Shown here in pieces: positions 1 through 7,350 of a stretch of 38,438 nt of DNA (positions are counted from its first letter, which is position 1; each line of letters begins with the position of its first letter). The notes below the pieces were generated by a model that did not search any database, had not been told where the DNA came from, and saw nothing but the letters and a program-made list of their open reading frames with translations. Both the position numbers and the translations under genes were made by a program. This DNA comes from a bacterium (lineage in GTDB: Bacteria > Auribacterota > JABMQX01), in NCBI GenBank assembly GCA_030691545.1, contig JAUYEE010000263.1, positions 1 through 38,438 of the forward strand, read 5' to 3'.

Positions 1-2
1 TC

Positions 3-1814
3 GTCATCAACGAAATCATGTTCAATCCCCTGCCGATGGAAGGCACAAACAGCGTCATTCTCGAATACATAGAACTGCGGAACACCTCCTCGGAGGACGC
101 GCCGCTATTTGATACGGAGACGCCCGAAAACACCTGGCGACTCAGTGGCGGCGTGCAGTACATCTTTCCGGCAGGCGCCGTGATTCCTGCGGGTGGGTAC
201 GCGCTTGCGGTGAGTTTCGATCCCGCGACAGAAGCTGACAGAGTGACGGCGTTCCGTTCCCGCTACGGTTTGGGTACGGATGTGCAGATGTTTGGGCCGT
301 ATATGGGACGGCTCGAGAACGTCGGCGAGCGTGTGATCCTCTTGAAAGCGGGCAGTCCGAAGGAGCCGCCCGACCCGGACGCGGGCGTTGTTCCTTATGT
401 GGCGGTGGACCAGGTGGACTATTCCAATGCGGCCCCGTGGCCAATTGGGGCCGATGGCACCGGGGAATCCTTGCAGCGCATCGTCAGCGCCGCCTACGGC
501 AACGACCCGGTCAACTGGCAGGTAGCGCCTCCTACCCCTGCAAGTGCGAATGCGGGAAGCAGTGTCGGGGATGCTGACGGAGACGGGATGCCTGACGACT
601 GGGAGCAGGTAATCGTGGACTTCGATCCTGCTGATGCGACTGACAGCGTCCTTGAGGTTCAGCGAAATGATGACTTCGACAAGGATGGCGCATCAAACTT
701 CGCCGAGTACCTGGCTGGGTGCAGTCCCGTTGACAGGGATTCCGACGATGATGGCTACACGGACGGCGACGAGCTTACCAATAGCCAGAGCGACCCGTTG
801 AGCGGCAGTAGCACCCCGCCTGACAACGACACGGACTTTGTTTCGGATGTGAACGACCCCGACGACGACAACGACGGCTACTCAGATGATGACGAGCTGA
901 CCAGCAGCCAAAGCGACCCCCTCGATGCCGACTCCACCCCGCCGGACAATGACGGAGATAAGGTTTCCGACCTGAACGATCCTGATGACGACAACGACGG
1001 CGTGCCAGACATCTCCGATGCGTTCCCAACGGACCCGACGGAATCCGTTGATACGGACGAAGATGGCATTGGCGACAATTCAGACCCCGACGACGACAAC
1101 GATGGCTACTCAGATGACGACGAGTTGACCCAGAGTCAGAGCGATCCCCTGGATGCCGAGTCCACCCCTCCAGACAATGATGCGGACTACCTTTCAGACC
1201 TGAACGACCCTGACGATGACAACGACGGCGTGCCGGACATCTCCGACATATTCCCATTCGACCCGAGCGAATCGGCGGACGCGGATGGAGATGGCATCGG
1301 CGATAATGCCGACCCCGACGATGATAACGACGGATACTCAGACGTTGACGAGTTGACCGAGAATCAGAGCGATCCCCTTGATGACGCCTCGCTCCCGCCG
1401 GACAACGACGCTGACCACGTTTCAGACCTGAACGATTCGGACGATGATAACGATGGAATGCCAGACACCTGGGAGGAGGACAATGGTTTGGACTCCTTTG
1501 CCGATGATGCCGGAGAAGACAAGGACAAGGATGGTCAGTGCAATCTTGACGAGTGGGTAGCCGGCACAGACCCTGCCGACCCGCTATCTCTGCTCGCGGT
1601 TTCCGCGGTCGTTGCCGGTTCGGATTCCACGATGCTTATCCGGTGGCAGAGCGTCACCGGCAAGTTCTATTCGATTTTGAGGTCCTCGAACCTGAGTGCA
1701 GGGTTTGACCAGATTGAAGCGGCAAACCTCCCCGCCACACCGCCGGAAAACTCATACACGGTTGACACAAACGGGGCGCAAAGCTTCTTCTACCGCGTTG
1801 TGGTGGACCGCTGA
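3..1814 (+). CDS. Secreted lamin-tail / thrombospondin type 3 repeat protein, 5' truncated
   Basis: 3' part of a large exported protein whose start lies before the window. The frame is open from base 3 and the codons before the ATG at base 18 read VINEI, so that ATG is internal. VINEIMFNPLP followed by EYIELRN is the opening of a lamin-tail domain, filling roughly the first 170 residues. From about residue 185 to 510 the chain is acidic, with repeated DxDxDG units (DPDDDNDGYSDDDE type) of thrombospondin type 3 calcium-binding repeats. The end resembles the beta-sandwich tails of PVC surface proteins (FYRVVV). The DNA repeats with a 228-bp period. A calcium-rigidified cell-surface or secreted role is inferred; no enzyme domain is visible in the part present. 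Confidence 0.8.
   Translation, partial: VINEIMFNPLPMEGTNSVILEYIELRNTSSEDAPLFDTETPENTWRLSGGVQYIFPAGAVIPAGGYALAVSFDPATEADRVTAFRSRYGLGTDVQMFGPYMGRLENVGERVILLKAGSPKEPPDPDAGVVPYVAVDQVDYSNAAPWPIGADGTGESLQRIVSAAYGNDPVNWQVAPPTPASANAGSSVGDADGDGMPDDWEQVIVDFDPADATDSVLEVQRNDDFDKDGASNFAEYLAGCSPVDRDSDDDGYTDGDELTNSQSDPLSGSSTPPDNDTDFVSDVNDPDDDNDGYSDDDELTSSQSDPLDADSTPPDNDGDKVSDLNDPDDDNDGVPDISDAFPTDPTESVDTDEDGIGDNSDPDDDNDGYSDDDELTQSQSDPLDAESTPPDNDADYLSDLNDPDDDNDGVPDISDIFPFDPSESADADGDGIGDNADPDDDNDGYSDVDELTENQSDPLDDASLPPDNDADHVSDLNDSDDDNDGMPDTWEEDNGLDSFADDAGEDKDKDGQCNLDEWVAGTDPADPLSLLAVSAVVAGSDSTMLIRWQSVTGKFYSILRSSNLSAGFDQIEAANLPATPPENSYTVDTNGAQSFFYRVVVDR
861..1440 (+). repeat. 228-bp tandem coding repeat (76 residues)
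   Basis: Two full units start at 861 and 1089 and a partial third starts at 1317, each opening with codons for DDDNDGY. A shorter relative (about 735-860) lacks the second half of the unit. The spacing of exactly 228 bp with third-position divergence indicates older tandem duplication inside the TSP3-repeat gene. Confidence 0.8.
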
Positions 1815-1853
1815 GCCTTCTGGCGGCATCGGGTCCGTCGTTTGCGCCCACGA

Positions 1854-2081
1854 TCAGTCGCCCGCTGTCCTCAGGGCCTGCTTTGCCACCTCGGGGAGTT
1901 CAACAGGCGCAAACATTGACGCCGGGTAGAGATAACCATCGGGTTCTGACTTGTCCTCGTCAACGTTGCGAAGCATGTTGCGCGCCTCGGCCTCTGCGTC
2001 TGGTATCGTACGGTAGACCCTGCCGATGACAAGGCTTGCGCGGTTGCTTTTGTTGGCGATACAAATCACAAAACCACCCAT
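1854..2081 (-). CDS. Small hypothetical protein, 75 aa
   Basis: A 75-residue ORF on the minus strand, convergent with the TSP3-repeat gene and 39 bp from its stop. The protein begins MGGFVICIANKSNRASLVIG and is mixed in charge, with no Cys, signal peptide or membrane segment. Its composition (evenly used E, D, R, A, V) looks protein-like rather than like a shadow frame. The Shine-Dalgarno sequence before the ATG at 2081 is weak. I do not recognise a family. It may be a small partner of the nearby toxin-antitoxin pair or an independent gene. Confidence 0.5.
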   Translation of the reverse strand: MGGFVICIANKSNRASLVIGRVYRTIPDAEAEARNMLRNVDEDKSEPDGYLYPASMFAPVELPEVAKQALRTAGD

Positions 2082-2232
2082 GGGGTCTTATCATCATGTG
2101 TGGGGGCCACCCTGCGCGGTCGTGGCGGACGCGCTGGATTCTTGGTCCCTTGAAATCCCGGTCGGCCGGTCACTTCTCCGCCCTTGCGGCCCCCTCGGGT
2201 CTGACGAGTTGCCTGAGGCTGAGCTCAGGGGT

Positions 2233-2249
2233 CCGACCTAATTGGTCGG
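2233..2249. other. Small hairpin in the 2082-2296 spacer
   Basis: CCGACC-taatt-GGTCGG, a perfect 6-bp stem with a 5-nt loop, lies 48 bp beyond the mazF-like stop. There is no T-run, so it may help end transcription or protect the 3' end but is not a standard intrinsic terminator. Nothing else was recognised in the 215-bp spacer. Confidence 0.35.
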
Positions 2250-2296
2250 TTCACCGGTGGCTTGTGCGCTACGGCCTGATTGACCGGCCAAGGCGG

Positions 2297-2647
2297 TCAT
2301 TGCAGAAACAGTACAGCCCCCAGCCTCGCCAAGATTTCCTCGATGACATGATCCGGAAGCTTGCATATGAACTCCGCCTTCCTCACACGCCAGTCGAGAT
2401 TCTTGACCTGGTCGGACAGAACAACCCCTTTCACCGGAAGACTTGCCGGTATCGCGACCTCAAAAGGATAACCTTTGACCTGGCTCGTTATGGGGCACAG
2501 TATCGCCAATCCGGCTTTGTTGTTGTAAGCCTTCGGAGATAGCACGACGGCTGGGCGCCGCCCCGCCTGCTCGTGTCCCGCTTGAGGATTCAGCGATACC
2601 CAGACGACATCGCCCCGCTCTGGAACGTAACTCACAGCGCTCACCAC
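2297..2647 (-). CDS. mazF: MazF/PemK-type endoribonuclease toxin
   Basis: A 116-residue protein of the MazF/PemK family, which cleaves mRNA at short sequence motifs. The start of the fold is clear: RGDVVWVSLNP, then the conserved GHEQAGRRPAVVLSP segment and LAILCPITSQVKGYPFEV. The C-terminal half (VVLSDQVKNLDWRVRKAEFI) matches the family helix. Length is typical (about 110-120 aa). The start is GTG at 2647, overlapping the antitoxin stop by 7 nt; a second GTG at 2644 would give a 4-nt GTGA overlap. Both imply translational coupling behind the antitoxin gene. All expected core motifs are present, so it is probably active. Confidence 0.88.
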   Translation of the reverse strand: MVSAVSYVPERGDVVWVSLNPQAGHEQAGRRPAVVLSPKAYNNKAGLAILCPITSQVKGYPFEVAIPASLPVKGVVLSDQVKNLDWRVRKAEFICKLPDHVIEEILARLGAVLFLQ

Positions 2648-2883
2648 ACCTCGTTCCCAACGGGATAGCCTCCATCCACCTCTCCGTGGATATTCTCCGG
2701 CGTGATCCCTTTTAGAAGCTCTCTCAGGGTAAACGAAGCTGCCCCCGCTCGAGAGATGACCAACTTGCCATCTTGCAGCATCATTTCCACTGGACTTTCG
2801 TTCTGTAGTCCGACTTCCTCGGCGAACGGCCCGGGGATGCGGACCGCGAGGCTATCACCCCACATTTGGACCTTTGTTTTCAT
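2641..2883 (-). CDS. mazE: MazE-type AbrB-fold antitoxin
   Basis: An 80-residue antitoxin directly upstream of the MazF-type toxin. The N-terminal half (MKTKVQMWGDSLAVRIP, then EEVGLQNESPVEM) is a swapped-hairpin AbrB/MazE DNA-binding domain. The C-terminal tail (TLRELLKGITPENIHGEVD) is the toxin-wrapping segment seen in MazE proteins. The ATG at 2883 has a strong GGAGGT Shine-Dalgarno 8 bases upstream, which excludes longer in-frame extensions. The gene overlaps the toxin gene by 7 nt. Autoregulation by the MazEF complex is expected from the family, and a good promoter lies just upstream. Confidence 0.88.
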   Translation of the reverse strand: MKTKVQMWGDSLAVRIPGPFAEEVGLQNESPVEMMLQDGKLVISRAGAASFTLRELLKGITPENIHGEVDGGYPVGNEVW

Positions 2884-2913
2884 TTTATGACCTCCAGTTG
2901 CGTACCTACAAAG

Positions 2914-2942
2914 AAGATACAACGCGATCGCCTGCCCGTCAA
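2914..2942 (-). promoter_or_regulatory. Putative promoter of mazEF
   Basis: On the minus strand TTGACG (2937-2942), a 17-bp spacer and TATCTT (2914-2919) match sigma-70 boxes at ideal spacing. Transcription would start near 2907, about 24 nt before the mazE start codon. Confidence 0.5.
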
Positions 2943-3012
2943 GAACCCAAACTGTAGAGGCGAATCGGCTTGGGGCGCGTGACCGCAGGACGACACGGCT
3001 CTCCCAAAAAGA

Positions 3013-3083
3013 ACCCTTCGGAGGCTTGAAAAGACGGGGCAAGACTGGCGGGGAAAGTCCACCCCGAAAAGCCCCCGAAGGGT
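3013..3083. repeat. 15-bp-arm inverted repeat
   Basis: ACCCTTCGGAGGCTT at 3013-3027 pairs with AAGCCCCCGAAGGGT at 3069-3083 (14 of 15 positions), with a further match inside the arms. It lies between the 3' end of the UPF0280 gene and the mazEF promoter, both reading on the minus strand. No T-run follows. It could be a structured 3' end for the upstream operon or a dispersed palindromic repeat. Confidence 0.5.
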
Positions 3084-3169
3084 CCTGAAACGATCTCATG
3101 AGGCTGCCATCGCTCCCCGTTCCCCGACCCGAGGTCAGGGGTCAGGCTCGTGTAATGCTGATACTGGTC

Positions 3170-3928
3170 TCATTCCCGGCATTCCCGCAATTCGGCGACG
3201 GGGGCGGAACCCTTACTGAGCGTCACGTCACCCCACACACCGAGGTTTTCGCCTTTGATGATGACCACGCCCTCCAGCCCGGCAGTTTTCTGGGCGAACT
3301 CAATGCCCTTCGAGATGTCCCTCTCGTCCTTGATCAGATTTCCGATGGCAGTCGCCGCAGCGTCGGCAAGAGCTGTCGAACGAGAGAGAACCGTAACTGC
3401 ATCAGCGCTGCCGAAGCTCAGAGAATGCCCAACTGTCCCGGAAGAAGTGCAGACGCCCAGAGGGGTCTTCTCCGGGGGAACCTCGATAGCGATCCTGTGG
3501 GAAAGAGGGGAGTCGCCCGCGTAAATCGCAATTCTCCGCTGCGTCCGGGTGGACAGAAAGATGTCGCCGCCATTTTCGACAATCACCTCCGGCGAAAAGC
3601 GAAGCAATTCCCGTCCCACCGCCTCGGCGATGGCTCCGGCGACAGCCGCCATAGGCCCGACTCCCACCTTCGCGGCGGCTTCCGCCATCTCGCGCACGAT
3701 TGGGGGAGAGTCCGGCGGAACGTGCAGGGGCTTCAGAGAGGTCTTGAATTCGGGTCGCCGGGCGATGTAGTCTTCCAGCAAGGCCCTGCACCTCCGCACG
3801 CACTTCTCCGCTTCTTCAGTGAGGTTCTGCCACGCCCGGATGTACAGGTCGGTCTCTCGGACTTCGACCGTGAACGGTACGAGGTCTTGTCCTTTGACGA
3901 GATTCCGGTACGTCCGCGGCTCGTACAC
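3170..3928 (-). CDS. UPF0280 (COG2122) ApbE-like protein of anaerobic homocysteine synthesis
   Basis: A 252-residue UPF0280/COG2122 protein, a family distantly like the flavin transferase ApbE. In methanogens it belongs to the three-gene set that lets cells make homocysteine from aspartate semialdehyde and sulfide. Visible family features are YEPRTYRNLV at the N-terminus, VGPMAAVAGAIAEAVGREL, the VENGGDIF segment, and CTSSGTVGHSLSFG (the ApbE-like Ser/Gly-rich core) near residue 180. The start is set at GTG 3928 because TAGTG fuses it to the preceding ferredoxin stop, a GGAGA lies about 10 nt upstream, and the family begins there; longer versions would run deep into the ferredoxin gene. Its exact chemistry is unknown. 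Confidence 0.85.
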   Translation of the reverse strand: MYEPRTYRNLVKGQDLVPFTVEVRETDLYIRAWQNLTEEAEKCVRRCRALLEDYIARRPEFKTSLKPLHVPPDSPPIVREMAEAAAKVGVGPMAAVAGAIAEAVGRELLRFSPEVIVENGGDIFLSTRTQRRIAIYAGDSPLSHRIAIEVPPEKTPLGVCTSSGTVGHSLSFGSADAVTVLSRSTALADAAATAIGNLIKDERDISKGIEFAQKTAGLEGVVIIKGENLGVWGDVTLSKGSAPVAELRECRE

Positions 3929-4335
3929 TAAAAGTGAGTCTCCATGGCTCGGGTCGGGCATGCTTTGATGCACAACTCGCACCCGATGCATTTGTTGTCG
4001 TAAAACAGGACCTTTCGGGTAAGAGGCTCGAGGACCAGGGCGTCAGTCGGGCAAACGACCACGCAAGCCCCACAGTGCGTGCACCGCGCGATGTTGCGAA
4101 TGATGTCCTGGCTGAGCGGTTGGACGGAGACGCCCAGGCTCTTCAGGTAGCCAACCCCTTCGTCGTATGCCCCATCCTCTCCCCTCAACTCCAGAACGAG
4201 CAGCCCCTCCTCCCGCGGCGTGACGTACGCCTTCAGGATGTTGAACTCCAGGTCAAATTTCTTCACTAAGTTGCACACAATCGGCTGGTCCAGAAGCCGA
4301 TGTGGGAACCTCAGAACAATTCGTTTTGAAACCAC
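3928..4335 (-). CDS. NIL-domain ferredoxin of homocysteine biosynthesis
   Basis: A 135-residue two-domain protein. Residues about 1-75 form a NIL domain (substrate-binding-like fold, VSKRIVLRFP ... GLLVLELRGEDGAYDEGVGYL). Residues about 83-132 carry two 4Fe-4S motifs, CTHCGACVVVCP and CIGCELCIKACP, with all eight cysteines. This is the architecture of the ferredoxin partner of L-aspartate semialdehyde sulfurtransferase, thought to supply electrons or mobilise sulfur. The start is GTG with GGGAGG upstream. It lies 224 bp downstream of the sulfurtransferase gene and abuts UPF0280 (shared base at the TAGTG junction), so the three form one pathway cluster. Confidence 0.88.
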   Translation of the reverse strand: MVSKRIVLRFPHRLLDQPIVCNLVKKFDLEFNILKAYVTPREEGLLVLELRGEDGAYDEGVGYLKSLGVSVQPLSQDIIRNIARCTHCGACVVVCPTDALVLEPLTRKVLFYDNKCIGCELCIKACPTRAMETHF

Positions 4336-4397
4336 AGTATCCTCCCGTGGCCAGGCAGGCCCCGCCTTGAGTCCGAGGACGATTTGCAGTCTTACAC

Positions 4398-4457
4398 TTC
4401 GGATTTCGGTCTAACGGCGCGGCCGTCAAGTGCGCAAGCGGCGATCCGAAATCCGAA
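4398..4457. repeat. 12-bp perfect inverted repeat between homocysteine genes
   Basis: TTCGGATTTCGG (4398-4409) and CCGAAATCCGAA (4446-4457) are exact reverse complements separated by 36 nt. They sit in the 224-bp gap between the sulfurtransferase and ferredoxin genes, both on the minus strand. The direct TTCGGATTTCGG phrasing resembles dispersed repeats of uncultured bacteria. It could also attenuate or process the polycistronic mRNA. Confidence 0.5.
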
Positions 4458-4559
4458 ATGAATGGAGTGGTCCGGTGACACTCTCCATCCGGTCCGGAAA
4501 AAGAGCGCGCAGAGGCGCGGCAGAAGCTGCAACGCGCCTCCGCATCGTTTTCTATTCTC

Positions 4560-5765
4560 TCATTCCAATGGGCGCTCGTTCAAGGGCTTAAATGCGTAGC
4601 CCGAATCCGGCCCCGGCAGATACGCCACCGGCTCCGTCAGGAGAAATTCGCCTTTTTTGATCCAGTCCTTCAGCGTCTCGGCAATCTCAACAGCCTTCGG
4701 GTAACCCGACAGCGACGCCGTCGGGACCCGTCTTCCGCTCACTTCGATCTCCCCGGATTTCAACTTGGCGTAGCTGACTTGTCCGAGAGTGCCGGGCTCC
4801 CTCTGCGGATACGTCTTGCTGTAATCCACGATGGGCGCAAGGATGTCCGTGTCCTTCACCGCCGTGTAACGGCAGATTTCCTCGTTGAGGATGGGAATCG
4901 GAATCCCCACGCCCACTGTCAGAGTGACGCCGTATCCCTGAAACGAGGTGCCCATGAGCCAATCCGGCTTCATTTGCTTCAGGTCGCCGATGAGCGCGAG
5001 CGTCCCGGCGCCTCCTTTGGGGACGCCGTTTTCCCCTCGCGGGACCCCCGGGTTGTGCTGCGTTCCCGTCCAGGCGACGTACCCGACCCCGCCGCCAAGA
5101 TAAATCCTCGTCCCAATGCCGGTCGTCTTGTACAGCGGGTCGTTCAGTAGCGGTGAAAGCTGCCCGGCGCTGCAATAGTTCGCATTGCCGAGGTTGGGCT
5201 TTAGAACGCCCATGTACGTGTAGATGACCTTGTCCGAGAGGTTCACCGCACAGTTATAATTCTGGTACACGTTTCGCGGGTTGAACAGCACCGCCTCGTT
5301 GAGGTCCCTGATGTTTATCCAGGTCTCCAACTTCCGGCGGGGGTAACAATCTGTCCCGTAAGTGGTAACGACCAGTTTGATGTCCTTGCCCGCGACGAGC
5401 TCCTCGATGACATGCCCTCCGCCGTACTTGAACTCGCCCGGATAGACCTTGTTTCGGGGGTCATCCTCCGGCAGTGCCGTCGCACCCAGAAGAACATCCA
5501 CTGCCGCGTAGCCCGCGTACGCAGCCACATCGTTGAGAAAGACCGTTCCGCCGCCGAGCTTGGTCCGCGGCTTCGAGTGGCCGATATTGAAGTAGATGCC
5601 GGAAGAGCACATCGGGCCGAACGTTCCCGTGGTCACCACATCCACTTCCCTGGCAGCTTGCGTGACACCCTTTTCCTCGACAATGTCAATGATTTCTTCC
5701 GCGGTGACTACAACCGCTTTGCCGGACCGAATCTTCTCGTTGATTTCCTTGATTGTCTTAGCCAA
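4560..5765 (-). CDS. L-aspartate semialdehyde sulfurtransferase (COG1900/DUF39), homocysteine synthesis
   Basis: A 401-residue DUF39/COG1900 protein. The family converts aspartate semialdehyde and sulfide to L-homocysteine in anaerobes lacking the acyl-homoserine route. Diagnostic stretches are GPMCSSGIYFNIGH, the GGGTVFLNDVAAYAGYAAVD segment, TTYGTDCYPRR and the YLGGGVGYVAWTGTQHNPG region. Cys53 and Cys140 (numbered from the chosen start) lie in the two conserved Cys motifs that are candidates for carrying sulfur. The C-terminal CBS pair of some archaeal members is absent. TTG at 5765 is chosen because GGAGG stands 8-9 nt before it and the frame beyond lacks a supported start. It leads the cluster with the NIL ferredoxin and UPF0280. 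Confidence 0.88.
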   Translation of the reverse strand: MAKTIKEINEKIRSGKAVVVTAEEIIDIVEEKGVTQAAREVDVVTTGTFGPMCSSGIYFNIGHSKPRTKLGGGTVFLNDVAAYAGYAAVDVLLGATALPEDDPRNKVYPGEFKYGGGHVIEELVAGKDIKLVVTTYGTDCYPRRKLETWINIRDLNEAVLFNPRNVYQNYNCAVNLSDKVIYTYMGVLKPNLGNANYCSAGQLSPLLNDPLYKTTGIGTRIYLGGGVGYVAWTGTQHNPGVPRGENGVPKGGAGTLALIGDLKQMKPDWLMGTSFQGYGVTLTVGVGIPIPILNEEICRYTAVKDTDILAPIVDYSKTYPQREPGTLGQVSYAKLKSGEIEVSGRRVPTASLSGYPKAVEIAETLKDWIKKGEFLLTEPVAYLPGPDSGYAFKPLNERPLE

Positions 5766-5801
5766 TAGTGTATCCTCCACGATCTCAGTTGTTCGCAAAC
5801 G

Positions 5802-5846
5802 TTATTTCTTCTCAACCGAGGTCGGGTTAGGCATTAGCCATAACAT
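5802..5846 (-). CDS. Putative 14-codon leader peptide upstream of the homocysteine cluster
   Basis: ATG at 5846 opens a 14-residue reading frame, MLWLMPNPTSVEKK, ending in TAA at 5802. A near-perfect AGGAGGTG Shine-Dalgarno lies 6 nt upstream of the ATG. Two of the first five codons are Met, together with Trp, in the leader of a pathway that makes the methionine precursor. The frame is the same as the sulfurtransferase but separated from it by the stop and 36 nt. This is the arrangement expected for translation-coupled or attenuation control. It is inferred from sequence alone and could be accidental. Confidence 0.4.
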   Translation of the reverse strand: MLWLMPNPTSVEKK

Positions 5847-5878
5847 TGCGACCACCTCCTCAGCACGATAAGCTGGAT

Positions 5879-5916
5879 GCCGCCCTCTCTCGGGGAAGAA
5901 TCCCTCGTAGGGCGGC
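5879..5916 (-). promoter_or_regulatory. Leader hairpin upstream of the mini-ORF
   Basis: GCCGCCCT pairs with AGGGCGGC (8 bp) around an inner GGGA/TCCC helper stem, placed between the predicted transcription start and the mini-ORF. No T-run follows, so control would act on translation or RNA stability rather than by a simple terminator. I compared it with SAM-I and SAM-II core sequences from memory and saw no convincing match. Confidence 0.4.
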
Positions 5917-5967
5917 AATCCGGCGATGTTGTCCAAAAGAACCTGGGAAATGAAACTTTCACCCGCG

Positions 5968-5997
5968 ATAATAACAACCGTTTGGGGAAGTTGTCAA
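5968..5997 (-). promoter_or_regulatory. Strong sigma-70-like promoter of the homocysteine cluster
   Basis: Minus strand: TTGACA (5992-5997), an 18-bp spacer, TATTAT (5968-5973; 5 of 6 to TATAAT). Transcription would begin near 5960, giving a leader of about 195 nt before the sulfurtransferase start. This is one of the best promoter matches in the window. The remaining spacer 5998-6162 shows no recognised element. Confidence 0.6.
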
Positions 5998-6162
5998 TAC
6001 CTTAGTTTATTTATCAACAAGTTTTCTTCGCCAGAGAAACAACGCGACGCCTTTCCGCGCGCCCACCCGATCCTCACGTGTTGACTCTGGGCGACGGCTT
6101 CCGCCACCGCATTCACACGAGTTTGACAACCCTATTTCGGGCCGGTTCGGTTCCTGAAATTC

Positions 6163-7110
6163 TCACTCGCCGGCGATTTCATTCATTTTCTCGAGAACCC
6201 TTTTCCACTTCTCAATCTTTGCGGCGACCTCGGAGGGGCTGATTTCTCCTTCCTCGGTGATCAAGGATGCGACGAGCCTCGCGGGGGTGATGTCGAAGTA
6301 AACGTTCCGAGCTGGCATCGTTTTGGGGTCGGCGACCACTTCGTCCGGGCTCTTTTCCTCCAGTTGAGGAGCGCCGCCCTCTATTCTGAACTTCCCGGTG
6401 TCGCACACGACGTGAAAGGGGACGCCCCTGTCGTTCGCCGCGAGAGCGATGAGGTACGTTCCCATTTTGTTAACCACCGACCCATCGGGCAAAACAGCAT
6501 CTGCTCCGGCCAGCACAAGGTCCGTTTCCACGATGAAACCTCCTGCCTGTGCGTCCGTCAACAAGGTCACGTCAATACCAGCGTCGCGGAGCGCGGTAGC
6601 GGTCTTCCTCCCCTCGAAAAGGGGCCTCGATTCGGTTACATAGACACGAAGATTTTTGTGCTTGCACGCTCGCAGGGCGAGAAGGCAAGTCTCGCTGTAA
6701 GAGTGAGTGAGGACCCTCGCCCCCTGGCCGGGCAGGCGTTCCGGAACGAGTTGACATGCTTGTTCCGCCGCTCGTTCCACATTCTCGAGTGAGACCGCGA
6801 GGAGGCGTTCGACTATCCGGTGGATTGCCTGCCGAAGAGAGTCCACGCTGGCGGTTCTCTCAGCCTTCTCCGAGATCGCGTCGAGCGCCCGCACGACGGC
6901 GTTGGCAATCGGCGACGACATGGAGGGTCTCAGCGAGATCAACCGGCAGCCCAGCCTCACTGCTTCTTTCACAAATGCTTGAGCTTCCACAGCCCGGCTT
7001 TCGTCTGCGGCGAGCGCCATGACTTGGAGGGCTTCCCTCGCCAGGAACGCCGCTCCGTGCTCCTGGTCCCGCGAAATCTGCTCAAGTTTTTGCTCGACAA
7101 GTTCTGACAT
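6163..7110 (-). CDS. eIF-2B alpha/beta/delta-family sugar-phosphate isomerase
   Basis: A 315-residue member of the eIF-2B alpha/beta/delta-like family, which in bacteria and archaea includes 5-methylthioribose-1-phosphate and ribose-1,5-bisphosphate isomerases. An N-terminal helical region (to about residue 110) precedes the Rossmann-like core: VLTHSYSETCLLAL, VYVTESRPLFEGRKTA, LVLAGADAVLPDGSVVNKMGTYLIAL, HVVCDTGKF and YFDITPARLVASLITEEG. These core motifs are intact. ATG 7110 is chosen for its GGGAGC Shine-Dalgarno; a longer frame exists but starts without one. It may serve nucleoside or methylthioadenosine salvage; the exact substrate cannot be told. A 240-bp gap without visible features separates it from the reductase gene upstream. 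Confidence 0.85.
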   Translation of the reverse strand: MSELVEQKLEQISRDQEHGAAFLAREALQVMALAADESRAVEAQAFVKEAVRLGCRLISLRPSMSSPIANAVVRALDAISEKAERTASVDSLRQAIHRIVERLLAVSLENVERAAEQACQLVPERLPGQGARVLTHSYSETCLLALRACKHKNLRVYVTESRPLFEGRKTATALRDAGIDVTLLTDAQAGGFIVETDLVLAGADAVLPDGSVVNKMGTYLIALAANDRGVPFHVVCDTGKFRIEGGAPQLEEKSPDEVVADPKTMPARNVYFDITPARLVASLITEEGEISPSEVAAKIEKWKRVLEKMNEIAGE

Positions 7111-7350
7111 CTTGCTCCCAATCAAATGTCGCCTGGCGGGCGAGGGGCAGACTGAAGGGCCCGACCGGCTTTCATGCCTCCCCGGCCAAGGCCTCTCCGC
7201 CATTGTTTGGAGAACGTGCACCACGCGTTATGGAGACCGGGCTGAAGTTGGAACAATGGCAATTATCGGAAGTCCGTCCGGTGGGACTCACGCAATGCTC
7301 CTACAAGCAAGAACCTTACGCACACACGCACCCTACGTCCGCGCCGCTTG

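Noticed and set aside
2082..2296. Plus-strand frames in the spacer beside mazF
   Set aside because: Low-quality translations with no Shine-Dalgarno that run into the antisense of mazF.
3098..3931. Long plus-strand reading frame of 277 codons
   Set aside because: It is the antisense shadow of the UPF0280 gene, rich in Arg/Pro/Gly and without homology.
5802..5917. SAM riboswitch before the homocysteine cluster
   Set aside because: CUUAUC and GAGG-like words occur, but the order of the SAM-I or SAM-II conserved core is missing. I keep it as an unassigned leader.
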